Under the pieces are notes generated by a model that had not been told where the DNA came from, did no database searches, and saw only the letters and a program-made list of their open reading frames with translations. Position numbers and translations under genes: made by a program. 64,000 nt of DNA from Lactiplantibacillus plantarum EGD-AQ4 (GTDB taxonomy: Bacteria > Bacillota > Bacilli > Lactobacillales > Lactobacillaceae): NCBI RefSeq assembly GCF_000463075.2, contig NZ_AVAQ01000001.1, forward strand, positions 248,001 through 312,000. The letters run 5' to 3'. Positions 34,786-42,714 of the stretch are shown one piece after another (the first letter of the stretch is position 1; every line of letters starts with the position of its first letter).

Positions 34786-35755
34786 GCATTGCGCTAGTTA
34801 TTTTTAGCACTATAGATGATTAAATCATGCCGGTTTGGATTACTGTTTGTCAGCCGGGAATCTCCTTATTCCGACTTCCGGGGCCGGCTGACAACGCTGG
34901 AACAGGGCGGACATCGATTTGAACTCACGGAGAAGCCCACTGCGCAATTTCAAATACGAGTCTTCTTCTAGCCCGGGAAGCCCACCCGGACAAGAAGAAT
35001 TTCGCCCTTGAGCATTGTCCGCCAGCCCCTCCAGTCGGGAACCCGCTCGAATGGCAGATGAACGGCCACCTATCATGGTACAATTGGGCTACCCATATTA
35101 GGCGGCTAGTCCTTCATGCAAACTCCAAAGTAGCATCGATGACGATTTATTGAACATAAATACTTGTCCGACTTAAACACTGAGACGATCGTCTGAAAAT
35201 CATTCACTAGTTTCGATAGCACGAGCCTTGAGATTAGACAATAGCGTTAGCCTTTGCTTGGTATTTCATGTTTTATCATTTTAGACTGCTAGCGAAAATC
35301 ATGACAATGTTCAGTAATGCTGCTGATTACGATGATTAGAACACGAGTATGATGGCTTCTATCAGAAACTAATCTTACAGTTATTGCCAAAATGACTTTT
35401 TACTAAGAAACAACGACCAGTTCATTTAAAGTTGAGTCCACACATGTCTGCCTTTCGAATAGGATCCCGGCTGGAAGGTATTCTGGGCAAGGCCCAGTGG
35501 TGAAATTTCACTTGGCAAGCGTTTTGTGCTTGGTTAGTGAAAGACCAGTATTTAAGACGTGGTTTGTCGGCTTAAATCTGTGTCCACCACGTTCCGGCCA
35601 TTGCCCAGAATGCCTGGAAGCCGGTATAGGACGCATCTAACACAGAAAGTTTACGGTAATTCGCACTGTTTCCAGCGGGTTTCAGCTGGCAGCTCTTGAA
35701 CTTGGAAAATAGCATGATTTAATCATGATTCATGACAAATTAACTAGCACAATGC
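34786..35755 (-). repeat. Dispersed structured repeat, copy 3 (complete ends)
   Basis: A 970-base non-coding element with both outer ends: GCATTGCGCTAGTTA (34786-34800) and AATTAACTAGCACAATGC (ending 35755) are inverted repeats, each followed inward by the palindromes ATGATTAAATCATGC (34816-34830) and GCATGATTTAATCAT (35712-35726). Module B has stem arms 34871-34898 and 35011-35038 enclosing P1b, P3 (34917-34955) and P2 (34963-34977 with 34985-34999). Module A has arms 35469-35494 and 35596-35622 enclosing hairpins at 35509-35539 and 35546-35580. The part between the modules is diverged from copy 2. No transposase frame is present. It is inverted relative to copies 1 and 2. Confidence 0.9.
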
Positions 35756-36387
35756 CGTATATTATTTAGCTTTTAGCGTGACTAGTTAGCCGAATCAGAA
35801 TATTATTTGCGTGATCGACATCTCTGGTAATTGCAAGTGAACCCTGGTTAATGGTCACCACGGCAATCTGATATTTACAGCTACTTTGAGATGCGGACGT
35901 AATTTTGAGACGACAATAAACTGTCCAGCAAGTGTGCAGTTCGCAAGGGGAGCTAAGATCTAGCGGAAGTCGCTCAAAAAAGTTTCGATTTCAGCAAATG
36001 TGTCACATCTACATTGTGAAACTGTAATATTTGTAACAGAATTGTGTTGATAAAAAGTAAGTCTATCGGTTCAATTAAATCGCACGGATGATATTGCCGA
36101 TAAAGTCGATGTTGATCGAATGACTTGAAATTCTTTCATCCCAGACAGATTACTTCAGAAAAATACGTCCGGGTATAAACCCTTTAATAACAGTCACAAT
36201 GTCGGTAATTAAGCGAAAATAAATCACCTAAAAATCCATGCTAAAGCGGGACTAAAAAAGTTGAATTAACCAAGAAGAATTAAGAAAAGTTAAAGAAGTG
36301 CCAAAAAAGTGTTAAACCGATTTGTTTCGCTTGAAATATTGCTGTAACAAAACGATAATAATCATGTAACAAGGAAGGAGAATTCTT
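35756..36387. other. Gene-free AT-rich interval
   Basis: About 630 bases with no credible coding frame. TTGTAACA or TGTAACA occurs at 36031, 36343 and 36365, the last two 22 bases apart just before the ribosome binding site of the 41-residue gene. No recognised RNA or repeat module is seen. Confidence 0.4.
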
Positions 36388-36513
36388 ATGGGTTCAGTAG
36401 TTGCAATTGTCGGTATCATCGCCATCGCTGGTGGCGTCCAATATTATTCAAACTTTGTTGCCAAAGAGAATGCAAGCAGTAAGCATTTCACTGCTTCCCG
36501 TAACGACCGTTAG
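36388..36513 (+). CDS. 41-residue single-span membrane peptide
   Basis: A very small gene found by eye: ATG 36388 follows AAGGAAGGAG by 7 bases. The peptide starts MGSVVAIVGIIAIAGGVQYY, a hydrophobic segment with a GxxxG-like spacing, and ends with a polar, basic tail (SSKHFTASRNDR). It ends before a strong terminator. No double-glycine leader, cysteine pattern or immunity partner is seen, so a bacteriocin call is not justified; toxin-like type I peptides or small membrane regulators are alternatives. Function unknown. Confidence 0.65.
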   Translation: MGSVVAIVGIIAIAGGVQYYSNFVAKENASSKHFTASRNDR

Positions 36514-36560
36514 TCAACGGGGATTCTTACGCACATCGGTATTATACAATCAAATTAAAA

Positions 36561-36597
36561 AAAGAACTGCTCACCGTAATGAGCAGTTCTTTTTTTA
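36561..36597. terminator. Bidirectional terminator
   Basis: AAAGAACTGCTCA and TGAGCAGTTCTTT pair around a 6-base loop, with A and T runs outside. It serves the 41-residue gene and the convergent 51-residue gene. Confidence 0.92.
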
Positions 36598-36598
36598 A

Positions 36599-36754
36599 TT
36601 ACTTAAGCTTTGGTGCTTTTTCGATGGTGTCAGTCTTGCCGGCAGCCCAACGTTGGATAGCAGCAATTTCTTTTTCGCGACGAACGCGCTTTTGCTTGCC
36701 TGCAACTGGCCGACGTGCTGCCCAGGTGTTATATGGTTTTGCAACAACAGTCAT
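36599..36754 (-). CDS. 51-residue basic hypothetical protein
   Basis: A small, strongly basic soluble protein: MTVVAKPYNTWAARRPVAG at the start, then KQKRVRREKEIAAIQRW, ending EKAPKLK. ATG 36754 follows a perfect AGGAGG by 10 bases. A longer frame up to 36862 exists, but its start would coincide with the predicted transcription start and has no binding site. The Arg/Lys content suggests contact with nucleic acid or ribosome, which is inference. It has a consensus promoter about 110 bases upstream, so it is probably well expressed. Confidence 0.75.
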   Translation of the reverse strand: MTVVAKPYNTWAARRPVAGKQKRVRREKEIAAIQRWAAGKTDTIEKAPKLK

Positions 36755-36866
36755 AAGAGATGTCCCTCCTTTGATTAGTCCAATAACGACTATATTAAAC
36801 AAGAATAGTGTACATTGCAACCGAATTAACAGGAAAAGCCAGACTTTTCCTAAAAATTGCATTATT

Positions 36867-36896
36867 AGTATACCGGTTATTTTACCCGGTTGTCAA
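36867..36896 (-). promoter_or_regulatory. Promoter of the 51-residue gene
   Basis: On the minus strand TTGACA (36896-36891), 18 bases, TATACT (36872-36867). The predicted transcript has a leader of about 105 bases. The rest of the interval up to the TetR gene shows no feature I can name. Confidence 0.7.
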
Positions 36897-37154
36897 GATA
36901 AAATCCTTTACAGCGATGATTACGGTGCCGGATTATGGATCAAGGTGCGATGAAATAGGTGAGAAATTACCAGTAGAGGACGGTCAAAGCCCGCTATGTC
37001 GGCAAGATTGCCTTCCATAGAGTAGTGGCGCTTCCCTTGATATTCCGTCTGATGTTAGACGTAATTAAACTTTTTGTCCGGGTAATCAGCAACTGTTAGA
37101 CGCTCTTGGTAATTAATGTTATATTAGTTATGATATGAAAGTAGGGAAGTAAAC

Positions 37155-37784
37155 ATGAGCCATGAAGTTGACCCACGCGTCGATAAAACTCGGCGTCGAC
37201 TAAGAAAAGCATTAATTACCTTGTTACAAACAGAATCGGTAGAGAATATCTCTGTGCAAAAGCTGACTAGTACGGCGTCAGTGACGCGGGGAACTTTTTA
37301 CCTTCATTATAAGGACAAACCCGCCTTTGTCGACCAAGCCCTCGACGACTTGGTTGCGGAACTATTTGAGACGGCCATGGTCACGGTGTCGGTTGGGGAT
37401 ATTATGACCAATCCAATCGATCCGTTACAACGGGTGAAGGTCTTATCATTATCGAAAGCACTGGGCTATATTAGTCAGCACGCTGAAGCGTTTGAGACAC
37501 TCTTACTTCATCAGCGGCAGTTAGCAGTTAATCAACGCATCAACCAGCAGATGACGACTTGGATGGACAAATTTTATCATCAATTTGAAGCGCAATTTGC
37601 AGATCTGGAAGTGCCAGTCAGCATTCAAATCGCTTATTATGTGTCCGCAACAGTCGGGTTGATTACGGACTGGCTGGAAAATGACATGATCTACACGCCA
37701 CATTATTTGACGAAGTGTATCAAAAAGATGCATCATTTAATGACGATGAGTAATATCAGTTTTACTGATTTCTTTGTCAAATAA
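37155..37784 (+). CDS. TetR/AcrR-family transcriptional regulator
   Basis: A 209-residue repressor-type protein. The N-terminal helix-turn-helix reads KTRRRLRKALITLLQTE, ENISVQKLTSTASVTRGTFYLHYKDKPAFVDQAL, a textbook TetR motif. The C-terminal ligand-binding and dimer region (about 60-209) contains LRQ-type helices and resembles the TetR_C group near DhaS-like proteins in lactobacilli. GTAGGGAAG precedes the ATG. No efflux pump or enzyme gene is adjacent, so the target is unknown. Confidence 0.9.
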   Translation: MSHEVDPRVDKTRRRLRKALITLLQTESVENISVQKLTSTASVTRGTFYLHYKDKPAFVDQALDDLVAELFETAMVTVSVGDIMTNPIDPLQRVKVLSLSKALGYISQHAEAFETLLLHQRQLAVNQRINQQMTTWMDKFYHQFEAQFADLEVPVSIQIAYYVSATVGLITDWLENDMIYTPHYLTKCIKKMHHLMTMSNISFTDFFVK

Positions 37785-37793
37785 AATCATTGC

Positions 37794-37822
37794 TTGACTA
37801 TTGAATGGAAATTTGATAATAT
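37794..37822 (+). promoter_or_regulatory. Promoter of the rplU operon
   Basis: TTGACT (37794-37799), 17 bases, TAATAT (37817-37822), about 120 bases before rplU. Confidence 0.5.
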
Positions 37823-37827
37823 TTTCC

Positions 37828-37936
37828 TGTTGTATTTGTGGACTTCTACAGCTACAACCGCACGGATTGAGTTTTAAGTTCAGCAATGACACTTATATTC
37901 GGCGAGTCTAAGTGATTCATAATTTAAGGAGGTGCA
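37828..37936 (+). promoter_or_regulatory. Probable ribosomal protein L21 leader
   Basis: The 5' leader of rplU-prp-rpmA. In Bacilli this position holds the L21 leader RNA used for autogenous control. Visible elements include GTGGACTTCTACAGCTACAA and the 3' segment CGGCGAGTCTAAGTGATTC before AAGGAGGTG. I assign it mainly by position and partial resemblance; the fold was not verified. Confidence 0.55.
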
Positions 37937-37941
37937 CAAAC

Positions 37942-38250
37942 GTGTACGCAATTATTGTAACTGGTGGTAAACAATATAAAGTTGAAGCAGGCCAAGCAAT
38001 TTACGTTGAAAAGCTTGACGCTGCTGCTGGCGACAAGGTAACTTTTGATCAGGTTGTCTTTGTTGGTGGCGACACAACTAAGGTTGGAACACCTACTGTT
38101 GATGGTGCGACGGTTGAAGGTACTGTTGAAAAGCAGGGCCGTGGCCGTAAAGTGGTTACTTTCAAGTACAAGGCTAAGAAGGGCCAACATACTAAGAAGG
38201 GTCATCGCCAACCATACACTAAGGTAACGATCGACACAATTAATGCATAA
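37942..38250 (+). CDS. rplU: 50S ribosomal protein L21
   Basis: A 102-residue 23S-binding ribosomal protein of normal length. It starts [18 protein letters not shown] and has the family end [14 protein letters not shown] with the basic [12 protein letters not shown] loop. GTG 37942 follows AAGGAGGTG by 8 bases. First gene of the conserved rplU-prp-rpmA operon. Confidence 0.98.
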   Translation: MYAIIVTGGKQYKVEAGQAIYVEKLDAAAGDKVTFDQVVFVGGDTTKVGTPTVDGATVEGTVEKQGRGRKVVTFKYKAKKGQHTKKGHRQPYTKVTIDTINA

Positions 38251-38272
38251 TTAAGAAAGTAGGCATTCCTTT

Positions 38273-38608
38273 ATGATTCAGGCAACCATTTCCCGTAATG
38301 CGACCGGTCAGGTGACCGCCTTTAAGTTAACGGGACATGCTGATTCAGGTGCTTATGGACAAGACATCGTTTGTGCGGCGGTTTCGGTGTTAGCAATTAG
38401 TACGATCAATGGGATTGAACAAGTTGCCCACTTACAACCCGCAGTGCAAAGTGATGAAACCAATGGTGGTTTGTTGATTGCGGACTTTACCAAGCTTGAC
38501 TTGGCGAACACCCAATTACAGACGTTACTGGCGAGTTTCACACTTGGTTTGAACGATGTGGCCGCGAACTATGGAGATTACATCCAAGTTCGCGAACAAA
38601 CACGATAA
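38273..38608 (+). CDS. prp: Ribosomal-processing cysteine protease Prp
   Basis: A 111-residue protease that removes the N-terminal extension of L27. The catalytic His22 (in LTGHADSGAYG) and Cys34 (in QDIVCAAVSVL) are both present, with the usual spacing. It sits between rplU and rpmA, its substrate gene, and the L27 encoded here has the matching cleavage extension. Formerly called YsxB. Confidence 0.95.
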   Translation: MIQATISRNATGQVTAFKLTGHADSGAYGQDIVCAAVSVLAISTINGIEQVAHLQPAVQSDETNGGLLIADFTKLDLANTQLQTLLASFTLGLNDVAANYGDYIQVREQTR

Positions 38609-38632
38609 CCACATTCGGAGGTGGACTTTACT

Positions 38633-38911
38633 ATGTTAATGAACTTGCAATTCTTCTCTCACCATAAAGGTGGCGGTTCAACTGCCAACGGTCGGGATTC
38701 AGCTGGTCGGCGTTTAGGTGCCAAGCGGGCTGACGGCCAAACTGTTAAGAATGGGAACATTCTTTATCGTCAACGCGGAACCCATATTTACCCAGGTGTA
38801 AACGTTGGCCGTGGTGGCGACGATACATTATTTGCAATGGCTGACGGTGTCGTTCGTTTTGAACGCAAAGGTCGCGACAAGCGCCAAGTTTCTGTTTACC
38901 CAGCAAAATAA
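38633..38911 (+). CDS. rpmA: 50S ribosomal protein L27 (precursor with cleavable N-terminus)
   Basis: A 92-residue L27. It starts [16 protein letters not shown]; the extension up to the FF pair matches the Prp site, so cleavage after Phe8 would expose SHHKGG, the end that reaches the peptidyl transferase centre. The core reads [18 protein letters not shown] and [20 protein letters not shown] 38633 lies 8 bases after GGAGGTG; the longer GTG frame overlaps that site. Confidence 0.98.
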   Translation: MLMNLQFFSHHKGGGSTANGRDSAGRRLGAKRADGQTVKNGNILYRQRGTHIYPGVNVGRGGDDTLFAMADGVVRFERKGRDKRQVSVYPAK

Positions 38912-38918
38912 TTTTTGA

Positions 38919-38948
38919 AGAGCCTCTGCATGGAGGCTCTTTTTTTGT
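38919..38948 (+). terminator. rpmA terminator
   Basis: AGAGCCTC and GAGGCTCT around a 6-base loop, followed by seven T residues. Confidence 0.95.
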
Positions 38949-39056
38949 GACGCCATTACGTGCGTTCATTCATGAAACCAGGCGATGACCGTGCTAATTT
39001 TGCGGTTAACTAGTTGCTCCTTTGAAATCATTAGCTTCAGGTTTTAGAAAGTTTGG

Positions 39057-39062
39057 TATAAT
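39057..39062 (+). promoter_or_regulatory. -10 element before the M24 peptidase gene
   Basis: Perfect TATAAT 30 bases before the ATG; the -35 is not convincing. Confidence 0.45.
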
Positions 39063-39092
39063 GAAGCGTGAGGTTATGATGGGAGTGACAGT

Positions 39093-40157
39093 ATGAAAAC
39101 TCGAGTTGAGCGGTTACAAGATCAGTTTGATCCACTGAAAATCGATGCATTCTTGGTTTCTAGCGGTGCGAACCTGCAATATTTGACTGGAATGGCGGAT
39201 ATGGCCGGTGACGGTTATTTGCTAGTGTTAGCGCACGACGCTTATCTGGTGACGGATGCACGTTACCAGACGGCATTTGCTGGCCGTTATGATGACCAGC
39301 ACTTAGTCATCACCCGTGATTACCTGGGAGCCGTTTGTGATATTATTGAACGGACGCACACGGGTGTCATGGGCTTTGAAGCGGAGATTCCGTATTCAGC
39401 CTACAGCTACTTGGATGAAAACTTGGTCAGCGACTTAGTGGCATTGCCAGACGTGGTTGATGACCTGCGCATCACTAAGGAACCCGATGAGTTGACCAAG
39501 CTCCGTGCTAGTGCCAAGTTGGCGGATGCCGGCTTTGAGTACGTGACCAGCATTGTTCGTCCGGGTATGCGTGAAATTGACGTCAGCAATTTGCTGGATG
39601 CCTTTATGCGCACACACGGCGCGAGTGGGCCATCGTTCACCACCATCGTACTCGGTGGCGCCCGGGCAGCCTTGCCACACGGGACGGCCTCAGATGCGCT
39701 GCTTAAGGCGGGGCAGCTGGTCACACTGGACTTTGGTTATTTTCTAAATGGCTATACGTCTGATATGACCCGGACCTTTGCACTTGGAACGCCGGATGCC
39801 AAACTGGCGACGGCTTACCAAGCGGTTCAAGCGGCACAACAGGCGGTGGTGGACCAGGTGAAGGCCGGTGCGGCGACTGCTGAACTAGATGCAGTCGGGC
39901 GTCAACTTTTGACGGATGCCGGTTATGGTCCGGCATTCAATCATGGGATGGGCCATGGGATTGGTTTAGCGATCCATGAAGGACCACTGATCTCTAAAAA
40001 CACGACCGGGGTCTTAGTGCCCAACAGTGTGGTAACCGTTGAACCTGGTGTTTATTTCCCTGATTTGGGTGGCATGCGCATCGAGGATGACGTGCTCGTG
40101 ACTGCGACTGGGCATGAACGGCTGACACAGGCCACTCGTGATTTACTGATTTTATAG
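39093..40157 (+). CDS. Xaa-Pro peptidase, family M24
   Basis: A 354-residue metallopeptidase that cleaves next to proline. The N-terminal creatinase-like domain covers about residues 1-125; the pita-bread catalytic domain has all five metal ligands: Asp in VTLDFGYF, Asp in TSDMTRTFALG, His in FNHGMGHGIGL, Glu in VTVEPGVYFP and Glu in MRIEDDVLV. It matches the YqhT group encoded just before efp in Bacilli; whether it acts as aminopeptidase P or prolidase cannot be told from sequence. Confidence 0.92.
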   Translation: MKTRVERLQDQFDPLKIDAFLVSSGANLQYLTGMADMAGDGYLLVLAHDAYLVTDARYQTAFAGRYDDQHLVITRDYLGAVCDIIERTHTGVMGFEAEIPYSAYSYLDENLVSDLVALPDVVDDLRITKEPDELTKLRASAKLADAGFEYVTSIVRPGMREIDVSNLLDAFMRTHGASGPSFTTIVLGGARAALPHGTASDALLKAGQLVTLDFGYFLNGYTSDMTRTFALGTPDAKLATAYQAVQAAQQAVVDQVKAGAATAELDAVGRQLLTDAGYGPAFNHGMGHGIGLAIHEGPLISKNTTGVLVPNSVVTVEPGVYFPDLGGMRIEDDVLVTATGHERLTQATRDLLIL

Positions 40158-40227
40158 TTAAGACAGTTGCCACAACGGCCTGGTCTTGTTATAGTTATAA
40201 AGATATCTTTGAGGAGGATTTTAAAAA

Positions 40228-40785
40228 ATGATTTCAACAGCAGATTTTAAAAATGGTTTGACCATTGAAGTAGACAACGCAATTTGGCGCATCGTGGAAT
40301 TCCAGCACGTTAAGCCTGGTAAGGGTGGCGCCTTTGTTCGTTCAAAGCTTAAGAACTTACGGACGGGTGCAGTTCAAGACAAGACCTTCCGTGCTGGTGC
40401 TCGGATGGAACAAGCGCCAATCGAAAAGAGTACGATGCAGTACCTTTACGCCGATGGTGACAGTTATGTCTTCATGAATACTGAAACTTACGAACAAATC
40501 GAAATTCCTGGCGACCACATTCAAAACGAATTGAAGTTCTTGAAGGAAAACATGGAAGTTCAAGTAACGCTTTACAAGGGTGAAGTGTTAGGAATTGATT
40601 TACCAAACACGGTTACTTTGGAAGTTGCCGAAACTGAACCTGGTATTAAGGGTGACACGGCTTCTGGTGGTTCAAAGCCAGCAACGTTGGAAACTGGTGC
40701 AATCATTCAAGTGCCATTCTTCGTTAAGGCGGGCGACAAGTTGATCGTCAACACCGTTGATTCCACTTACGTTTCACGGGCTTAA
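40228..40785 (+). CDS. efp: Elongation factor P
   Basis: A 185-residue three-domain tRNA-mimic that helps ribosomes through polyproline stretches. The N-terminal KOW-like domain has the loop [14 protein letters not shown], whose tip lysine is the residue that Bacilli leave unmodified or modify with 5-aminopentanol. The two OB domains follow ([19 protein letters not shown], and the C-terminal [15 protein letters not shown]). AGGAGG precedes the ATG. Confidence 0.98.
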   Translation: MISTADFKNGLTIEVDNAIWRIVEFQHVKPGKGGAFVRSKLKNLRTGAVQDKTFRAGARMEQAPIEKSTMQYLYADGDSYVFMNTETYEQIEIPGDHIQNELKFLKENMEVQVTLYKGEVLGIDLPNTVTLEVAETEPGIKGDTASGGSKPATLETGAIIQVPFFVKAGDKLIVNTVDSTYVSRA

Positions 40786-40832
40786 TTTCAACGAACTAAT
40801 ACCGGCAAACATGGAATTGGAGGAATGTCAAA

Positions 40833-41291
40833 ATGGCTGACAGTAGCAACATTACGTTACAAACCAAAGAACCCAGCTTAGGACAAATTCAAATTGCACC
40901 AGAAGTGCTTGAAATCATCGTTGGCATCGCCGTAAGTCAAATTGATGGCGTCAACCGGATGCGTGGAACGATTTCTTCCAGTGTAAATGAGTTGTTCGGT
41001 CGCAAGAAAAATCTTGGTAAGGGTGTCAAGCTGACAATCGTCGATTCACAGATTAGTGTGGACGTTTATGCTTACTTAGACTATGGTGTGTCAGTGCCAA
41101 AAGTGGCGTTGGCGATTCAGGATAAGGTCAAGCAACAGATTTTATTCATGACTGACCTAGCACTGAGTGAAGTAAACGTGCATATCACGGGTATCGTGAC
41201 TGAAAAGACTGAAAGTGCGATCGATCCAAACAACTTGTTTGGCGATGAAGACACCACTGCCGATGAAAATGAAGATGGTGAAGAATCGTGA
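40833..41291 (+). CDS. Asp23/Gls24-family protein (YqhY-like)
   Basis: A 152-residue protein of the Asp23 family: GQIQIAPEVLEIIVGIAVSQIDGVNRM, GVKLTIVDSQISVDVYAYLDYGVSVPKVA and VNVHITGIV are typical. The tail is very acidic. The efp-yqhY-nusB order is conserved; in B. subtilis, YqhY is linked to control of acetyl-CoA carboxylase, whose genes are not near here. Its stop overlaps the nusB start. Confidence 0.9.
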   Translation: MADSSNITLQTKEPSLGQIQIAPEVLEIIVGIAVSQIDGVNRMRGTISSSVNELFGRKKNLGKGVKLTIVDSQISVDVYAYLDYGVSVPKVALAIQDKVKQQILFMTDLALSEVNVHITGIVTEKTESAIDPNNLFGDEDTTADENEDGEES

Positions 41292-41707
41292 GTTTAACGC
41301 GTCATGAAATCCGGGAAAAGGCATTTCAAGCACTGTTTGCGTTGAATGCGAACCCGGACGCTGATGAAAATCAGTTATTCCAACAGTTACTCAACCCTGA
41401 AGAAGCGGATGACATCGAGATTCCAGCCTATTTAAGCACGTTGGTAACTGGTGTTCGTGAACATCAAGCGGAATTAGACGCTCAAATTCAACCCTATCTT
41501 AGTCAGAAGTGGTCCTTGGATCGCCTCGCTAAGACGGATTTGATTATCTTACGAATGGCGTTCTTTGAATTGCAATTTGTTGACGACGTGCCAACTAAGG
41601 TGGCCGTTAACGAAGCAATTGAATTGGCCAAGGCGTTCAGTGATGACCGTTCACGGAAATTCGTGAGTGGTGTTCTGGGCAAAGTGGTCAAAAATCAAGC
41701 CAATTAG
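41288..41707 (+). CDS. nusB: Transcription antitermination factor NusB
   Basis: A 139-residue all-helical factor that binds boxA RNA with S10 to support rRNA transcription. TRHEIREKAFQALFALN at the start and the C-terminal KVAVNEAIELAKAFSDDRSRKFVSGVLGKV are diagnostic. GTG start overlaps the previous stop (GTGA), so translation is coupled. Confidence 0.97.
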   Translation: MSLTRHEIREKAFQALFALNANPDADENQLFQQLLNPEEADDIEIPAYLSTLVTGVREHQAELDAQIQPYLSQKWSLDRLAKTDLIILRMAFFELQFVDDVPTKVAVNEAIELAKAFSDDRSRKFVSGVLGKVVKNQAN

Positions 41708-41738
41708 TCTAAAACCGAACAATCTTATGTTCTACCGT

Positions 41739-41770
41739 AAAAGTCTGGCGATTTGCCAGACTTTTTTTAA
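41739..41770 (+). terminator. nusB terminator
   Basis: AAAGTCTGGC and GCCAGACTTT around a 5-base loop, with a long T run. The folD promoter must lie just after it; TGCTAAAAT (41812-41820) is a good extended -10. Confidence 0.93.
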
Positions 41771-41853
41771 TAAGTTATTAGCAAACCTGTCATAAATCAA
41801 GGCAGTGAATATGCTAAAATAAGACCAGACAGAGAAAGAGGAGTGTGGCACTT

Positions 41854-42714
41854 GTGACGAAGATTATTGATGGTAAAGCAGTAGCAAAAAAGGTTAATGC
41901 ACAGACAGCAACGGCGGTCGCGGACTTAGTTGCGCAAGGAATTCAACCAGGGATTGCTGTCATTATCGTTGGGGACGATGCAGCCAGTCAAATCTATGTA
42001 CGAAATAAGAATCGCAAAGCCACTAAATTGGGGATGCATTCCGTCGTTCGGCAATTACCGGCAACGACGACGCAAGCGGAGTTGTTAGCCATTATTGCGG
42101 ACTACAATGCAGATGAAAGTATTCACGGGATTTTGGTGCAGTCACCATTGCCCGCCCAAATCAATGAACCGTTGGTTACCATGGCGATTGATCCTAAAAA
42201 AGATGTGGATGGTTTCCATCCAAGTAACGTCGGTAAGTTGCTGACCAACTTTCCAGGCAATTATCCCGTCGCCAATACGCCGCGTGGTATCATGACGATG
42301 CTTCATGAATATGGCGTTGATCCAGCTGGCAAGACGGCGGTGGTGATTGGTCGCAGTACGATCGTCGGTAAACCGATGGCAGCACTGCTGACGAATGCGA
42401 ACGCCACGGTAACGATTGCCCACAGTAAAACGGCCGATTTGAAAGCAGTTGCCCGCACAGCTGATATTTTAGTGGTTGCGACTGGAATTGCCCATTTAAT
42501 CACGGGTGATGACATCAAGCCAGGTGCAACGGTCATCGATGTTGGCATGGACCGTGATGAAAATGGTAAACTAGTGGGTGACGTCGACTTTGAATCTGCA
42601 CAAGGGGTCGCGGGCTTAATCACGCCAGTTCCTGGTGGGGTCGGTCCAATGACGATTGCCACACTAATGCAGACGACAGTCGAACTTGCAAAATGGAGTG
42701 ATGTACGTGAGTGA
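41854..42714 (+). CDS. folD: Bifunctional methylene-THF dehydrogenase / methenyl-THF cyclohydrolase
   Basis: A 286-residue enzyme interconverting one-carbon folates with NADP. The substrate motif YVRNKNRKATKLG carries the catalytic lysine, followed by GILVQSPLPAQ, the Rossmann site VVIGRSTIVGKPMA and the end PVPGGVGPMTIA. GTG 41854 is preferred, 10 bases after AAGAGGAG; GTG 41845 is too close. It overlaps xseA by 8 bases and leads the folD-xseA-xseB-ispA-tlyA-argR-recN set. Confidence 0.97.
   Translation: MTKIIDGKAVAKKVNAQTATAVADLVAQGIQPGIAVIIVGDDAASQIYVRNKNRKATKLGMHSVVRQLPATTTQAELLAIIADYNADESIHGILVQSPLPAQINEPLVTMAIDPKKDVDGFHPSNVGKLLTNFPGNYPVANTPRGIMTMLHEYGVDPAGKTAVVIGRSTIVGKPMAALLTNANATVTIAHSKTADLKAVARTADILVVATGIAHLITGDDIKPGATVIDVGMDRDENGKLVGDVDFESAQGVAGLITPVPGGVGPMTIATLMQTTVELAKWSDVRE

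Noticed and set aside
34786-35755. Repeat copy as an insertion sequence with transposase
   Set aside because: No frame with transposase or DDE-like motifs; the content is stem-loops.
36388-36513. Bacteriocin call for the 41-residue peptide
   Set aside because: No double-glycine leader, no cysteine pair or YGNGV-like motif, and no immunity or transporter genes nearby.
36599-36862. Longer 87-residue version of the 51-residue gene
   Set aside because: Its ATG falls at the predicted transcription start, lacks a binding site, and the added hydrophobic N-terminus reads like random sequence.
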